A model generated the notes under the pieces. It did no database searches. It was not told the DNA's origin and saw nothing but the letters and a program-made list of their open reading frames with translations. From assembly GCF_943193015.1 (NCBI RefSeq), contig NZ_CALPCM010000014.1, forward strand, positions 5,147-69,146: a stretch of 64,000 bases of DNA, read 5' to 3'. The translations under genes and the position numbers were made by a program. Numbering within the stretch: position 1 is the first letter of the stretch; the number at the start of each line of letters is the position of its first letter. The stretch comes from Hominisplanchenecus_A murintestinalis. GTDB lineage: Bacteria; Bacillota; Clostridia; Lachnospirales; Lachnospiraceae. Of this stretch, positions 6,813-15,048 are shown one piece after another.

Positions 6813-7655
6813 ATGGAAAGAAACATAAAATGCAAACCAACTAATTTATGCATAATAATCTTCATGCTTTGCTTGTCTGTAAGGTTTGTGGAATACTTTC
6901 TAATTGAAACAGACAAAACAGCTATTGGAGAAAATGTGTTCCACAAAGTTGTTGGGATTATTATATTAGCCGTGATATTAAAAGGCTCAAATTTTACATG
7001 GAGTGATATTGGATTTCAACGAAACAGTTTTGCAGGCAGTATTTTGAAAGGCTTGTTATTGGGAAGCGTCTGCTTTGCTATTTCATATGGGTTGGAATTA
7101 GCAATTTTTATTCTGCAGGGCAATCCTGCACATTTAGAAATATACATCAGCAGCTTTTCTTTGACTGGCTCGCAGATAAAAAATACGGATTTTGTTTTCT
7201 TTCTGTTATGCGTACTGTTTAACATTATCAATGTCTGGATGGAGGAAGGCGTTTTTCGCGGTCTGTTTATTAAAACGTTCTCTGAAGCAAAGCCATTTAT
7301 GCAGGCGAATTTTATTGCAGCATTTTTATTTGGTATCTGGCACATTGTAATGCCGATCAGAAGCTATGTGAATGGCGAAATGCCATTTGCGGCAATGGTC
7401 CTTATGGGTATCGGTTATATAATCCTTGCCGGAATTATGGGAATCAAATGGGGGCTTCTTTACCGCATAACAGGAAATATATGGGTAGGGCTTGGCGACC
7501 ATTTATTCAATAATACCGTTGCTGCAAATATGCTGCATGTCGTTTCATTAAAGGGTGCAGACGAATTACAAATTGTCAGGATCATGGCTGCACAGATAAT
7601 TTCTTTTGCCTTTGTGTTGGTAATTCATACTTATCGAACTACTAATGTTCGATAA
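6813..7655 (+). CDS. CPBP family intramembrane metalloprotease
   Basis: A 280-residue integral membrane protein with about eight hydrophobic segments and all CPBP/CAAX-protease motifs: EEGVFRG (EExxxR) near residue 150, 'FGIWHIV' (FxxxH), and 'LGDHLFNN' with the second metal-binding His near the C-terminus. ATG 6813 follows GAGGTGG and is preferred over an upstream TTG. Members cleave membrane peptides; in Gram-positives they often process or give immunity to peptides. It is followed by a second, motif-less membrane protein. Confidence 0.85.
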   Translation: MERNIKCKPTNLCIIIFMLCLSVRFVEYFLIETDKTAIGENVFHKVVGIIILAVILKGSNFTWSDIGFQRNSFAGSILKGLLLGSVCFAISYGLELAIFILQGNPAHLEIYISSFSLTGSQIKNTDFVFFLLCVLFNIINVWMEEGVFRGLFIKTFSEAKPFMQANFIAAFLFGIWHIVMPIRSYVNGEMPFAAMVLMGIGYIILAGIMGIKWGLLYRITGNIWVGLGDHLFNNTVAANMLHVVSLKGADELQIVRIMAAQIISFAFVLVIHTYRTTNVR

Positions 7656-7708
7656 GGTATTATTGCAGGAACAGGAAAGGAAAAAGATAAAAATTTGGAG
7701 GGAGTGCT

Positions 7709-8158
7709 TTGAAAAAGCGAGAGTTTATTTATATAGCAGTTTTGACTTTGATCATTGCGTTTATGGATATGACAGGTATTCCAAGCGCGTTTTTCGTCCA
7801 TATTCAAGTTGCGGACATAGAGCCTGTTTATTTTACGCTTATGGTAAATTTCTTGTTCATAGGAGCGGCAGCCTATTTGTTTTTAAGAACATTATGTCCT
7901 GCATGGGATTTGGGATTTAGGAAAAAGGGTTTGAACAGTGGACTTAAAAAATACGGAATCATTGGAGCGCTGGTTGCGGCAGTGGGTTTTCTTGCTTTTT
8001 ATGTGGGATTATCGCCTTTTGATCGTCAGCCAGTCTGCGCTTTGCCTTATTGCTTCTCGAGTATAAACGGATATGCTGATTTGACATTATATATTGTTGT
8101 ACCCGTATATATAATTTTGGGAATATACAGTTTTATAGAGCTAAAAAAAGAAGCGTGA
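7709..8158 (+). CDS. membrane protein, possibly truncated CPBP relative
   Basis: 149 residues from TTG 7709, behind GGAGGGAGTG, with four or five hydrophobic segments. The N-terminal ~110 residues resemble the helices that precede the catalytic core in some CPBP proteins ('RTLCPAWDLGFRKKG', 'GLSPFDRQP'). The EExxxR and His motifs are absent; after 'PFDRQP' the sequence changes character and ends with a final helix and 'IELKKEA'. I suspect an internal deletion removed the catalytic part. It may also be a genuine short membrane protein. Confidence 0.5.
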   Translation: MKKREFIYIAVLTLIIAFMDMTGIPSAFFVHIQVADIEPVYFTLMVNFLFIGAAAYLFLRTLCPAWDLGFRKKGLNSGLKKYGIIGALVAAVGFLAFYVGLSPFDRQPVCALPYCFSSINGYADLTLYIVVPVYIILGIYSFIELKKEA

Positions 8159-8200
8159 AATTCCCGTTGCAGGATAAAGGAGGGGGGGTTAGGCTAAACG

Positions 8201-8223
8201 TTGCATTTTATACCGAAATGCAA
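8201..8223 (+). other. small inverted repeat before the GNAT/YoaP gene
   Basis: TTGCATTT and AAATGCAA flank TATACCG, 26 nt before the start codon. It could be an operator or a weak hairpin in the leader. Confidence 0.35.
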
Positions 8224-8249
8224 ATCGAAGGATAAGGAGGCAATAGAAT

Positions 8250-9005
8250 ATGGAACTTGTAAAACTGACACACGAAAATATTGATCAGGAGCACATCTGC
8301 TGTGCGATCTCCAATAACAAGGATATTCAGGTCATGTCCAAAAAGAACTGGCTGAAAGACAGGCTGGACGAAGGGCTTGTATTCTTGAAAGGCAATGTCC
8401 GGGGAAAATGCTTCATTGAGTATATCCCCGCGGAATACGCATGGGCGCCCATCGAGGCGCAAGGGTATATGTACATTGACTGCCTGTGGGTATCCGGGCA
8501 GTTCAAGGGGCATGGATACTCGAACCTCCTGCTGGATGCATGTATCGAAGACAGTAAAGCGAAAGGAAAAAAGGGGCTTGTAATCCTGTCCTCCAGAAAA
8601 AAGATGGGATTCCTTTCCGACCCGAAATATATAGGCTATAAGGGCTTTCAGACAGCGGATACGGCAGAGCCCTATTTTGAGCTGATGTACCTGCCCTTTG
8701 GAGAGGGCGCACCTTTTCCCTGCTTCCGGGACAGCGTGGGCAGGCATGAAGATATGCCGGAGGGATTTGTGCTGTATTACACAAATCAATGCCCTTTTAC
8801 GGCAAAGTATGTACCGATACTGGAGGAGATGGCAAAGGCCAGGAACGCAGTGTTTCGGTCCGTACATATCCAGAACAGAGAGGATGCGCAGAATGCCCCT
8901 TCGCCCTTTACGACATTTTCCCTTTTCTATGACGGGCAGCTTGTAACCCATGAAATCCTGTCGGAGAAGAAATTTGATAAAATTTTAGCGAATAAGGGGG
9001 TATGA
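8250..9005 (+). CDS. GNAT acetyltransferase with C-terminal YoaP-like domain
   Basis: 251 residues. An N-terminal GNAT fold (~1-150) shows 'YIDCLWVSGQFKGHGYSNLLLDACI', matching the acetyl-CoA loop Q/RxxGxG/A. The C-terminal ~95 residues ('VLYYTNQCPFTAKYVPILEE' through 'DGQLVTHEILSEKKF') are thioredoxin-like, as in YoaP of Bacillus. The start ATG 8250 has a strong AAGGAGG site. Substrate is unknown. The next gene, a second GNAT protein, begins 4 nt later, so the two are co-transcribed. Confidence 0.85.
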   Translation: MELVKLTHENIDQEHICCAISNNKDIQVMSKKNWLKDRLDEGLVFLKGNVRGKCFIEYIPAEYAWAPIEAQGYMYIDCLWVSGQFKGHGYSNLLLDACIEDSKAKGKKGLVILSSRKKMGFLSDPKYIGYKGFQTADTAEPYFELMYLPFGEGAPFPCFRDSVGRHEDMPEGFVLYYTNQCPFTAKYVPILEEMAKARNAVFRSVHIQNREDAQNAPSPFTTFSLFYDGQLVTHEILSEKKFDKILANKGV

Positions 9006-9008
9006 AAA

Positions 9009-9527
9009 ATGATTCAATTAGTCAGACCAACAGAAGCAATGAAGGAAAAGGCCATCGAATTCAGACAGGAATTTTTTGATCATGGGGAATCCGTCATTAA
9101 CGGAAGTGAATTATTTGATAAAACGGATGATTATACAGAATGGTGCAGAACCATAGATGCAAACACGAAAGAAGAAACGGTGAATCCGAATTGGGTTATA
9201 ACAGACACATTCTTTGGTGTTGATGATCAGGACAGAATCGTGGGAATCATTGATTTAAGGCATGAACTGAACGACTTTCTGAAGGACCTCGGCCATTGTG
9301 GTTACAGCGTCCGTCCATCAGAAAGAAGAAAAGGCTTTGCTACGGAAATGCTGCGGCAGTTATTGGAGGTTGCCAAAAAGACCGGGATGAACGAACTGTA
9401 TCTTTCTGTGGAAAGGAAGAATGAACCTTCGGTTAAAACAATCACCCGGAATGGCGGAGTCTATGAGCGCAGCTTTGAAATTGATGGAGAACAGGCGGAT
9501 ATTTACAGAATCGCCCTATCAGAATAG
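9009..9527 (+). CDS. GNAT family N-acetyltransferase
   Basis: 172 residues covering a whole GNAT domain. The motif 'YSVRPSERRKGFATEMLRQLLEVA' is the acetyl-CoA pyrophosphate loop, and 'VERKNEPSVKTITRNGGVYE' is the C-terminal GNAT signature found in predicted acetyltransferases. Start ATG 9009 follows AAGGGGG four bases after the upstream stop. Such enzymes may acetylate small molecules or antibiotics, but no specific substrate can be read from the sequence. Confidence 0.85.
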   Translation: MIQLVRPTEAMKEKAIEFRQEFFDHGESVINGSELFDKTDDYTEWCRTIDANTKEETVNPNWVITDTFFGVDDQDRIVGIIDLRHELNDFLKDLGHCGYSVRPSERRKGFATEMLRQLLEVAKKTGMNELYLSVERKNEPSVKTITRNGGVYERSFEIDGEQADIYRIALSE

Positions 9528-9578
9528 CCGTACTGGTACAACGGATATGGCAGAGCTGTAAGCTGCTTGGGGAGAAGA

Positions 9579-9758
9579 ATGATAGGATTAAAAAGAGGAA
9601 GCGTAGAGCTTTCATCCCATCAGGAGGAATGGGATAAAAATGCTGAAAATGTAATTTTGGAATTGAAGCAGCTTTTCGGAAATGCCGCTGTTGATATCCG
9701 GCATGTGGGAAGTACTGCGATTCATTCCAATGTATGGAGACAGCTTCAGGATACATAG
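9579..9758 (+). pseudogene. GrpB/UPF0157-like nucleotidyltransferase, N-terminal fragment
   Basis: From ATG 9579 (GGGGAGAAG upstream) the frame encodes 'IGLKRGSVELSSHQEEW' and 'LELKQLFGNAAVDIRHVGSTAI', the start and HVGSTA(V/I)-P motif of GrpB-family nucleotidyltransferases. After 'STAIHS' it diverges into 'NVWRQLQDT' and stops; the remaining ~110 residues are missing. A deletion within the gene is the simplest explanation. Confidence 0.75.
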
Positions 9759-9798
9759 AGAAACAAAGAGATGTCAATAAATTTAAGGAGCACTGCTT

Positions 9799-10575
9799 AT
9801 GAAAAAGAAATTATTTTTAATTATAATCGGTATCGTATTGGTTGGAACTGTATGTATTTGGCTTTTGACAAAAAATAAGCCTGCAGGGCAAATGCTTGCG
9901 GATCGCTTAAACGAAGCAGTATCCCATTATACGGATATGAACATAAAAGATGATAAGGCATATTCCCTGAAAGTTTCGGACGTACAAATGCTGGTGACGA
10001 CATATGTGCCTGAATATACGGTTTTTGGAGTTTCTGCCGATGCGTATACTGTCCGGCCCTGCCAAATGGATGAGACATTAACAGTAGAAGAACAGGATCT
10101 GCCAATCTGTAATTTTGGCTATGCATTGCTTTACGATGAAAAAACAGACAAGTTTTATAATGTGAAATTTGAGGAAAAAGGGAGGCCAGCCATCCCGGAT
10201 TTTATAAAGGCGAATGAATTAGACACATATAAACTTGAATTGCCAGACGCAGGGGCAGTGGAAAATATCTCTCTCAAAAGAAACTCTGACAGTCCAATTG
10301 TAATAAGCAGCAAAGATGATGTGGAAAACATTCTGAGCATTTTAGAAGAGACAGAACCCACTGCAGAGAGCGGCGGGATAGGTACTCCGGTTCGTGTGGA
10401 AAACATTATCAATGCAGATTTTATCAGTAAAGAAAATGTGATATGCAGACTATTTCTATATGAAGATGGGGGAAAATATTTTATTGAGCAGACGGACAAC
10501 GGAGTATATACGATCTCAAAAGAGGATTATGATTTGATAGATAAATATATTCCCTATATAAATTACGAACCGTAA
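9799..10575 (+). CDS. membrane-anchored DUF5301-type protein
   Basis: 258 residues with one N-terminal hydrophobic helix ('LFLIIIGIVLVGTVCIWLL') acting as anchor or uncleaved signal. The C-terminal ~100 residues contain 'IVISSKDDVENILSILEETEPT' and 'GKYFIEQTDNGVYTISKEDYDLI', matching the DUF5301 pattern as I remember it. Most of the protein is outside the membrane. TTAAGGAGCACTGCTT precedes ATG 9799. Function is unknown; it sits beside ABC/two-component remnants. Confidence 0.65.
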   Translation: MKKKLFLIIIGIVLVGTVCIWLLTKNKPAGQMLADRLNEAVSHYTDMNIKDDKAYSLKVSDVQMLVTTYVPEYTVFGVSADAYTVRPCQMDETLTVEEQDLPICNFGYALLYDEKTDKFYNVKFEEKGRPAIPDFIKANELDTYKLELPDAGAVENISLKRNSDSPIVISSKDDVENILSILEETEPTAESGGIGTPVRVENIINADFISKENVICRLFLYEDGGKYFIEQTDNGVYTISKEDYDLIDKYIPYINYEP

Positions 10576-10594
10576 ACAATGAAGGAGGGAAAAA

Positions 10595-11149
10595 ATGCGT
10601 CATATTTATATTCGTGGGATTATTGGTCTGATTTGGCTGGTTGCAGCCATTGTAATGCCGTATTTTTTAAGAGAAATGGCCGGGATGTTCGTTGTCCTGG
10701 CAGGCTTTGCAGTTTTATCCCTGAATACGCCCATCTGTATCCTGCTGTCCTGCGACCGTGACCTGGAGCAGGCAGTCCGTTTCCTGCCTGGACAGAAGCG
10801 ACGCTTTTGCATCCCATACTGCCTATTTATCTTTTCCTGTAATATGGCGGCGGACGTGATATTCCTCTGTAGCTGGCAGATACAAAACGGCGGTATCACT
10901 GTCCTGATGATTGCCGGGGCTGTTTTCTTTGCCCTGCAGAGTGCGGTGCTGTTGGAATGGTTTCACCCCATCCGTGGCTGGAAGATTGAAAGCGACCTGT
11001 GGCATCATCCCTGGGAGTATGTGGTTCCGGTGGTGATGCTGCTGCTTGCGGGAGCCGCCTGCGCCTGGTCAGTACTGTTGTATGTTCTATTGGTTTTGCT
11101 GGCTGTGGAGATTGCAATTTTGCTTTTTATACCCAAAGGGCACTCGTGA
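10595..11149 (+). CDS. multi-pass membrane protein
   Basis: 184 residues with about five or six hydrophobic segments and the soluble motif 'DRDLEQAVRFLPGQKRRF' between segments 2 and 3. GAAGGAGGG precedes ATG 10595. No family recognised with confidence. It lies upstream of a broken response regulator gene and of the tail of an FtsX-type permease at 14.2 kb, so it may once have been part of an ABC-transporter/two-component operon now disrupted by mobile DNA. Confidence 0.6.
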   Translation: MRHIYIRGIIGLIWLVAAIVMPYFLREMAGMFVVLAGFAVLSLNTPICILLSCDRDLEQAVRFLPGQKRRFCIPYCLFIFSCNMAADVIFLCSWQIQNGGITVLMIAGAVFFALQSAVLLEWFHPIRGWKIESDLWHHPWEYVVPVVMLLLAGAACAWSVLLYVLLVLLAVEIAILLFIPKGHS

Positions 11150-11219
11150 ATGCAGGCCCGTATGGGCGGACTCCGTCCGTCAAGGTATAGTGGGAGGCAT
11201 CCGGAGTGATGGATAAAAA

Positions 11220-11452
11220 ATGAATGAAAAAAAGATATTATATGTAGAAGATGATTTAAGCCTGATTGAAGGCCTGAAATACACGCTTGAGAAAAATGGT
11301 TTTCTGGTAGATAATGCCCGTACCGTAATGGAAGCATATCAATTCTTCCGGGCAGGCTAGTATGACCTTCTGCTGCTGGATATCACGCTGCCGGACGGGA
11401 CAGGCTTTGATATCTGTAAGGAAGTAAGAAAGACCTCTGCTGTCCCGATCAT
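11220..11452 (+). pseudogene. OmpR/VanR-type response regulator, receiver fragment with nonsense codon
   Basis: The frame opens 'MNEKKILYVEDDLSLIEGL' (acidic pair D12/D13 in a receiver start), meets a TAG at 11358, and continues in frame as 'YDLLLLDITLPDGTGFDICKEVRK' and 'TSAVPII', containing the phospho-acceptor Asp. Homology stops after VPII, before the conserved Lys and the whole winged-helix domain. The downstream sequence is from a different element. Two independent lesions make it a pseudogene. Confidence 0.85.
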
Positions 11453-12273
11453 ATGCGGAACGTGAGGGGAAACAGGGGTTAAAGCCTGTCCTGTCTGGAA
11501 CAGATGAAAAGCAGGATAATTCCGACCTTATTGGCAAGGAGCTTATGATTGACAACCGCCGCTATCTCATTGAAAGCGTCGGGAAAATCAGCGGCGACGT
11601 TTCCATGCGTGACGTCACATTTCAGAACAACGTAGGCTTCCCGATAAACCGTGTGGAGAAAGTCGGCTATGTCCGCAGGCTCTTGGAGCAGGCAGAAAAA
11701 GAACCACAGCCCGAAGAAAAATCAGAATCCCCCGCAGAGCCGACCACGGAAACCGTGGCGGAGTACCCTGCCGTGGAGAACGGGCTTCCCTATGACATTG
11801 TAGTGGAGAAGATACGCTTTGACGAGCCAGAGCATGGGAAACCGAGGGAAACATCCGTTACGGCGAAACCGTCCGCCCCTGCCCTCTCCGCTGAACGCCG
11901 CAACTACCGCATTGCCAACGATGCGTTAGGCGTTGGCGGTGCAAAAGAGAAGTTCCGAAACAATATGGCAGCAATCCGTCTTCTCCACGACCTTCAGATA
12001 GAAAACCGCCTTGCCACGCCCGAAGAACAGGAAACCCTTGCAAAGTATGTGGGGTGGGGCGGTCTGTCTATGGCGTTTGATGAAAAAAATGCGGCATGGG
12101 CAAACGAATACAAGGAGCTGAAAGCGGAACTTTCCGACGAGGAATACCGTGCCGCTATGGAATCCACGCTGACCGCTTTTTATACGCCGCCCATCGTTAT
12201 CAAGGTAATGTATGAAGCACTTGACCGTCTGGGATTCTCGCAGGGGAACATCTTGGATGAGGCAGTTGCGTGA
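11453..12273 (+). pseudogene. conjugative-element DNA methyltransferase/helicase fragment
   Basis: The frame starts abruptly at the junction with the response regulator ('EREGKQGLKPVLSGTDEKQ'), passes a YodL-like segment ('YLIESVGKISGDVSMRDVTF'), an acidic linker, and then 'NYRIANDALGVGGAKEKFRNNM' and 'YVGWGGLSMAFDEKN', ending 'FYTPPIVIKVMYEALDRLGF-SQGNILDEAVA'. This is the section just before the SAM-binding motif of the giant SNF2/N6-adenine methyltransferase proteins of Firmicute ICEs (usually >2,000 residues). Both ends are truncated. Confidence 0.8.
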
Positions 12274-12335
12274 TTGATACAATTTAACGGGGTGAGTACG
12301 GAGAAAATCCGCAGAAATAAAGGTATTTTAGCTGA

Positions 12336-12357
12336 GACTGCCAATTGCAGTCTTTTT
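12336..12357 (+). terminator. rho-independent terminator
   Basis: GACTGC-CAATT-GCAGTC followed by TTTTT. Short but canonical. Confidence 0.7.
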
Positions 12358-12383
12358 ACGTTACTCAAAAAATTTGTTATAAT
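12355..12383 (+). promoter_or_regulatory. putative promoter
   Basis: TTTACG, 17-nt spacer, TATAAT (12378-12383), directly after the terminator. It would transcribe a 13-codon frame (12398-12439) and, further on, the vsr-like gene 350 nt away. Confidence 0.5.
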
Positions 12384-12397
12384 AGGGTGGAGAGTAG

Positions 12398-12439
12398 ATG
12401 AATAGAATTGAAATCGCATACCTTTTTAACGATGAATAA
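12398..12439 (+). CDS. 13-residue frame, probable gene-start remnant
   Basis: ATG with GGTGGAGAG upstream and a promoter at the right distance encodes MNRIEIAYLFNDE and stops. It looks like the first codons of a lost gene, perhaps the methyltransferase partner expected next to vsr; that is a guess. The remaining 12440-12731 holds nothing I recognise apart from short A/T-rich inverted repeats. Confidence 0.25.
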   Translation: MNRIEIAYLFNDE

Positions 12440-12731
12440 ATGGAATTGTTATATAGTATATAATTGTTAATGAGTACGAGACCCAGAGGCAAATCGGAAT
12501 GCTTTGTCGGTGGAGCGGCTCAATCTAAATAAACACATATCTATTTGTAATGTGTAGAGGATAATTTATTGTGAGTGTCGTATCTGGAAAATCTACCAGA
12601 ATAAGAAAACTTGTGTAATCAAGGGTATTGTACTATTTTTTTGATAGAAAATGTGATAATGTATTTAAAACAGACATGTTAAATATATTGCTATGAATGA
12701 TGAAATGAAGAACAGGAAATATGGTGGTAAC

Positions 12732-13175
12732 ATGGATGTCTTGACAAAAGAACAACGACGTAAAAATATGCAGAATATCAAATCAAAGGACACTTCAATT
12801 GAACTGGCATTAAGGAAAGCTTTATGGCGCGAAGGATACAGATATATGGGAAATTATAAAAAACTTCCTGGTAAGCCGGATATTGCGCTGGTGCGGTACA
12901 AAATAGCAGTATTTTGTGACAGCGAATTTTTTCATGGTAAGGACTGGGATGCTTTAAAAACTCGGTTAAGCCATTCTGATAAAGGAGAATATTGGATAAA
13001 GAAAATTGAGAGAAATATGGCTAGGGATGACAAAGTGGAAAAAGAGCTTCAGTATCTTGGATGGAAAGTTATACGTTTTAGGGGAAAGGATATCAAGAAA
13101 AATCCAGAGGAGTGTGTTAAGGTAATACAAGAAGCTATTTTTGATGAAATGATTGAAGAGAGTGAATTGTCATAA
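12732..13175 (+). CDS. vsr: very short patch repair endonuclease (Vsr-like)
   Basis: 147 residues from ATG 12732, behind GGTGG. Motifs follow the Vsr plan: 'LTKEQRRKNMQNIKSKDTSIELALRKALW', 'GYRYMGNYKKLPGKPDIAL' (catalytic Asp), 'YKIAVFCDSEFFHGKDW' and 'LQYLGWKVIRFRGKDI'. Vsr nicks at T:G mismatches left by deamination of 5-methylcytosine and normally sits beside a cytosine-5 methyltransferase. No methyltransferase is adjacent here, and the zinc-binding cysteines of E. coli Vsr are not conserved, as in the shorter DUF559-related variants. Confidence 0.85.
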   Translation: MDVLTKEQRRKNMQNIKSKDTSIELALRKALWREGYRYMGNYKKLPGKPDIALVRYKIAVFCDSEFFHGKDWDALKTRLSHSDKGEYWIKKIERNMARDDKVEKELQYLGWKVIRFRGKDIKKNPEECVKVIQEAIFDEMIEESELS

Positions 13176-13340
13176 TGCAAAAAGTCTTGTATAGTTCGTT
13201 TCAACGCCCCCTATTTCGCGTTAACAGTGTAAGTGGTTCAGTTGAAACGGTGTAAGCTTGTCATTCCAAACTTTATAAACTGTTATTTCGCAATTTCCAT
13301 CTAAAGGGAAATTAGAGAAGTGGTGGATTGAAACTTGCAA

Positions 13341-13368
13341 GCCTGCACCTCATAATCAAGGTGCAGGC
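13341..13368 (+). terminator. terminator-like hairpin
   Basis: GCCTGCACCT and AGGTGCAGGC form a 10-bp stem with loop CATAATCA, followed by TCCTTGTTGTT. The rest of 13176-13384 has no gene; it contains an isolated GTGGATTGAAAC string but no repeat array. Confidence 0.55.
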
Positions 13369-13384
13369 TCCTTGTTGTTAGGGC

Positions 13385-13450
13385 ATGGCCCTGTTCTCCA
13401 TTGAGGAGTTTTTCGTTGATCCGAAAAACGGAACTTTGGAGAACAAATAA
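13385..13450 (+). pseudogene. short coding remnant truncated by IS200-type insertion
   Basis: ATG 13385 opens a 21-residue frame (MALFSIEEFFVDPKNG...) whose stop codon falls exactly at the left border of the insertion element. It reads like the start of a longer protein. I do not recognise the family. Insertion at this point is the likely cause of truncation. Confidence 0.35.
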
Positions 13451-14162
13451 ACCACCTGTTCTGCGGGTGGTTGGAATAGCTTTAGCGTTGTGTAAAAAAC
13501 CTCCCTTGATATAATAAAAACAGGTTCGCCAACCGTTTTATCAAACAAAGGAGGAAGTCCAAATGGACAATAATAGTTTATCACACACAACGTGGAATTG
13601 TAAGTACCATATCGTTTTTGCACCGAAATATAGAAGGAAAATAATATATGGAGAACTAAAACAGGACATAGCAAATACTTTAAGCATGTTATGCAAGCGC
13701 AAAGAAGTGCATATAGTCGAGGCAGAAATCTGTCCAGATCACGTCCATATGCTGGTAGAAATACCGCCGAAGATGAGTGTATCAGATTTTGTGGGGTACT
13801 TAAAGGGAAAAAGTACCCTGATGATATTTGAGAGACATGCGAACCTCAAATATAAGTATGGCAATAGACACTTTTGGTGCAGAGGATACTACGTGGATAC
13901 GGTAGGAAAAAATGCAAAAAAGATAGAAGAGTATATCAGGAATCAACTTAAGGAAGATTTGGAATATGACCAGATGTCATTGAAAGAGTATATCGACCCG
14001 TTTACGGGTGAGCCGGTAAACAAAAGCAAGAAAAAATAAGCCCAAGGGGCTAAGCAGGTAACTGACGTTGCGGCTGGCGAACTTTTCGGTGAGTCTTTAG
14101 ACTCCAGCGCCGGAAACGAGCCCTTATAGGGCGAAAAACAAACCACTGGCTTAGCCGGTGGT
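13450..14162 (+). mobile_element. IS200/IS605-family insertion element
   Basis: The element carries a single Y1 transposase gene. The left end has hairpin AACCACC-loop-GGTGGTT (13450-13472) and the right end hairpin ACCACTGGC-TTA-GCCGGTGGT (14142-14162). Such subterminal hairpins, without terminal inverted repeats or target duplication, are the hallmark of IS200/IS605 elements that move as single-stranded circles. No tnpB is present. The insertion lies inside an ABC/two-component operon remnant. Confidence 0.8.
13563..14039 (+). CDS. tnpA: IS200/IS605-family transposase TnpA (Y1-HUH)
   Basis: 158 residues, full length. 'TTWNCKYHIVFAPKYRRKIIYGEL' is the N-terminal signature, 'CPDHVHMLVEIPP' contains the HUH metal-binding histidines, and 'RGYYVDTVGKNAKKIEEYIRNQ' carries the catalytic tyrosine. 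AAAGGAGGAAGTCCAA precedes ATG 13563. The enzyme cuts and rejoins single-stranded DNA at the hairpin ends. The C-terminal tail after 'YIRNQLKED' is slightly long and basic, as in several clostridial copies. It appears intact and could be active. Confidence 0.93.
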   Translation: MDNNSLSHTTWNCKYHIVFAPKYRRKIIYGELKQDIANTLSMLCKRKEVHIVEAEICPDHVHMLVEIPPKMSVSDFVGYLKGKSTLMIFERHANLKYKYGNRHFWCRGYYVDTVGKNAKKIEEYIRNQLKEDLEYDQMSLKEYIDPFTGEPVNKSKKK

Positions 14163-14171
14163 ACTGATTAG

Positions 14172-14483
14172 CTATTTTGCAAAAACATCATAATGCGCTC
14201 CATTGGGATGGGAGCCGGGCAGCTCTACAAGATGATTGCAGCAGAGGCGGCCACCTATGCAGTATTAGGATGTGTCACCGGATGTGTACTGGGGTTGCCG
14301 TTGAATAAGATGATGTTCCAGTTCCTGATTGCAGATAAATGGGGAACGACCTGGCAGCTTCCGGTTGTCCCTCTGCTTCTGATCGTCATGTTATGTTTCG
14401 GCTCTGCGGCGTTGGCAATCCAGCGGCCAATTAAAAGAATCGGGCAACTGTCTATTGTGGATACAATAAAGGTACAGCAGTAA
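14172..14483 (+). pseudogene. FtsX-type ABC permease, C-terminal fragment
   Basis: The frame immediately after the IS encodes 'NIIMRSIGMGAGQLYKMIAAEAATYAVLGCVTG' and ends with 'RPIKRIGQLSIVDTIKVQQ'. This is the last ~100 residues of MacB/BceB/FtsX-type permeases: the 'R-S-I-G-M' cytoplasmic coupling loop and the final two transmembrane helices. The start and the remaining ~600-700 residues are gone. Together with the response regulator fragment at 11.2 kb it marks a lost two-component/ABC export operon. Confidence 0.8.
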
Positions 14484-14489
14484 ACACAT

Positions 14490-14683
14490 ATGCCGGATGC
14501 GTAATGGATTTCAAAAGTGATTTTGCCGTCCGCAGGTACGTTGAAATGGAAGTCGAGGAGTTCAACTTCTTTGATACTGTCTGGCAGTTCAATGTTCTTG
14601 TACCGTTTTACTTCCTTGCCCTCTGCCATGAGGCATACCGGAACCGCGTCCCTCAATTTTGCTGTGATTCTACCTGTTTTCAT
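14490..14683 (-). pseudogene. truncated mobile-element protein, minus strand
   Basis: From ATG at 14683 the minus strand encodes 'MKTGRITAKLRDAVPVCLMA' and later 'RYKNIELPDSIKEVELLDFHFNVPADGKITFEIHYASGI' in pieces. Small proteins with this 'GKITF-I' ending occur in Firmicute prophages and ICEs. The frame then runs into the reverse complement of the permease remnant, so the 3' end has been lost. Function unknown. Confidence 0.5.
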
Positions 14684-14911
14684 AATGTTGTCCGCCTTTC
14701 TCATTTTGATATTTTTTTGTATTGGCTGCTTGCCTTGTGAGTGACAGCTTACGCATTTTTGGTGTGAAAGCAAGCCTTTTTTCAAAGAAATATCCGGGTT
14801 GGGAGAAATTTATGGGGAAGCTCCGAAACAATACTGTTTTGTGCTGGAAACTTTGGGCTGGTTATATTTGGAACGATTACTATATGGAAATAGAGATTGA
14901 AACGTGGAAGA

Positions 14912-14959
14912 TTCCTCCATACCAGGTAAGTGAAATGGTTACCTGGTATGGAGGGATTT
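14912..14959 (+). terminator. strong terminator hairpin
   Basis: A perfect 16-bp stem (CCTCCATACCAGGTAA with its complement) around GTGAAATGG is followed by GATTTTT. The rest of 14684-15048 contains an open but unrecognised plus-strand frame (14722-15003) and no supported gene. Confidence 0.75.
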
Positions 14960-15048
14960 TTAGAATAACTATAAAGCAGATGTCCGCTGGGGGCTGTTTA
15001 TAAAGAAATCCAGGATTTGCACCTGGCAGACAAGAAAGGAGAGCAATT

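Noticed and set aside
13295..13335. GTGGATTGAAAC string like the 3' end of many CRISPR repeats
   Set aside because: It occurs once, with no regular spacing, second repeat or cas gene nearby.
14255..14489. Minus-strand frame opposite the FtsX permease fragment
   Set aside because: The plus strand encodes a recognisable permease end; only the part right of 14490 resembles a real minus-strand protein.
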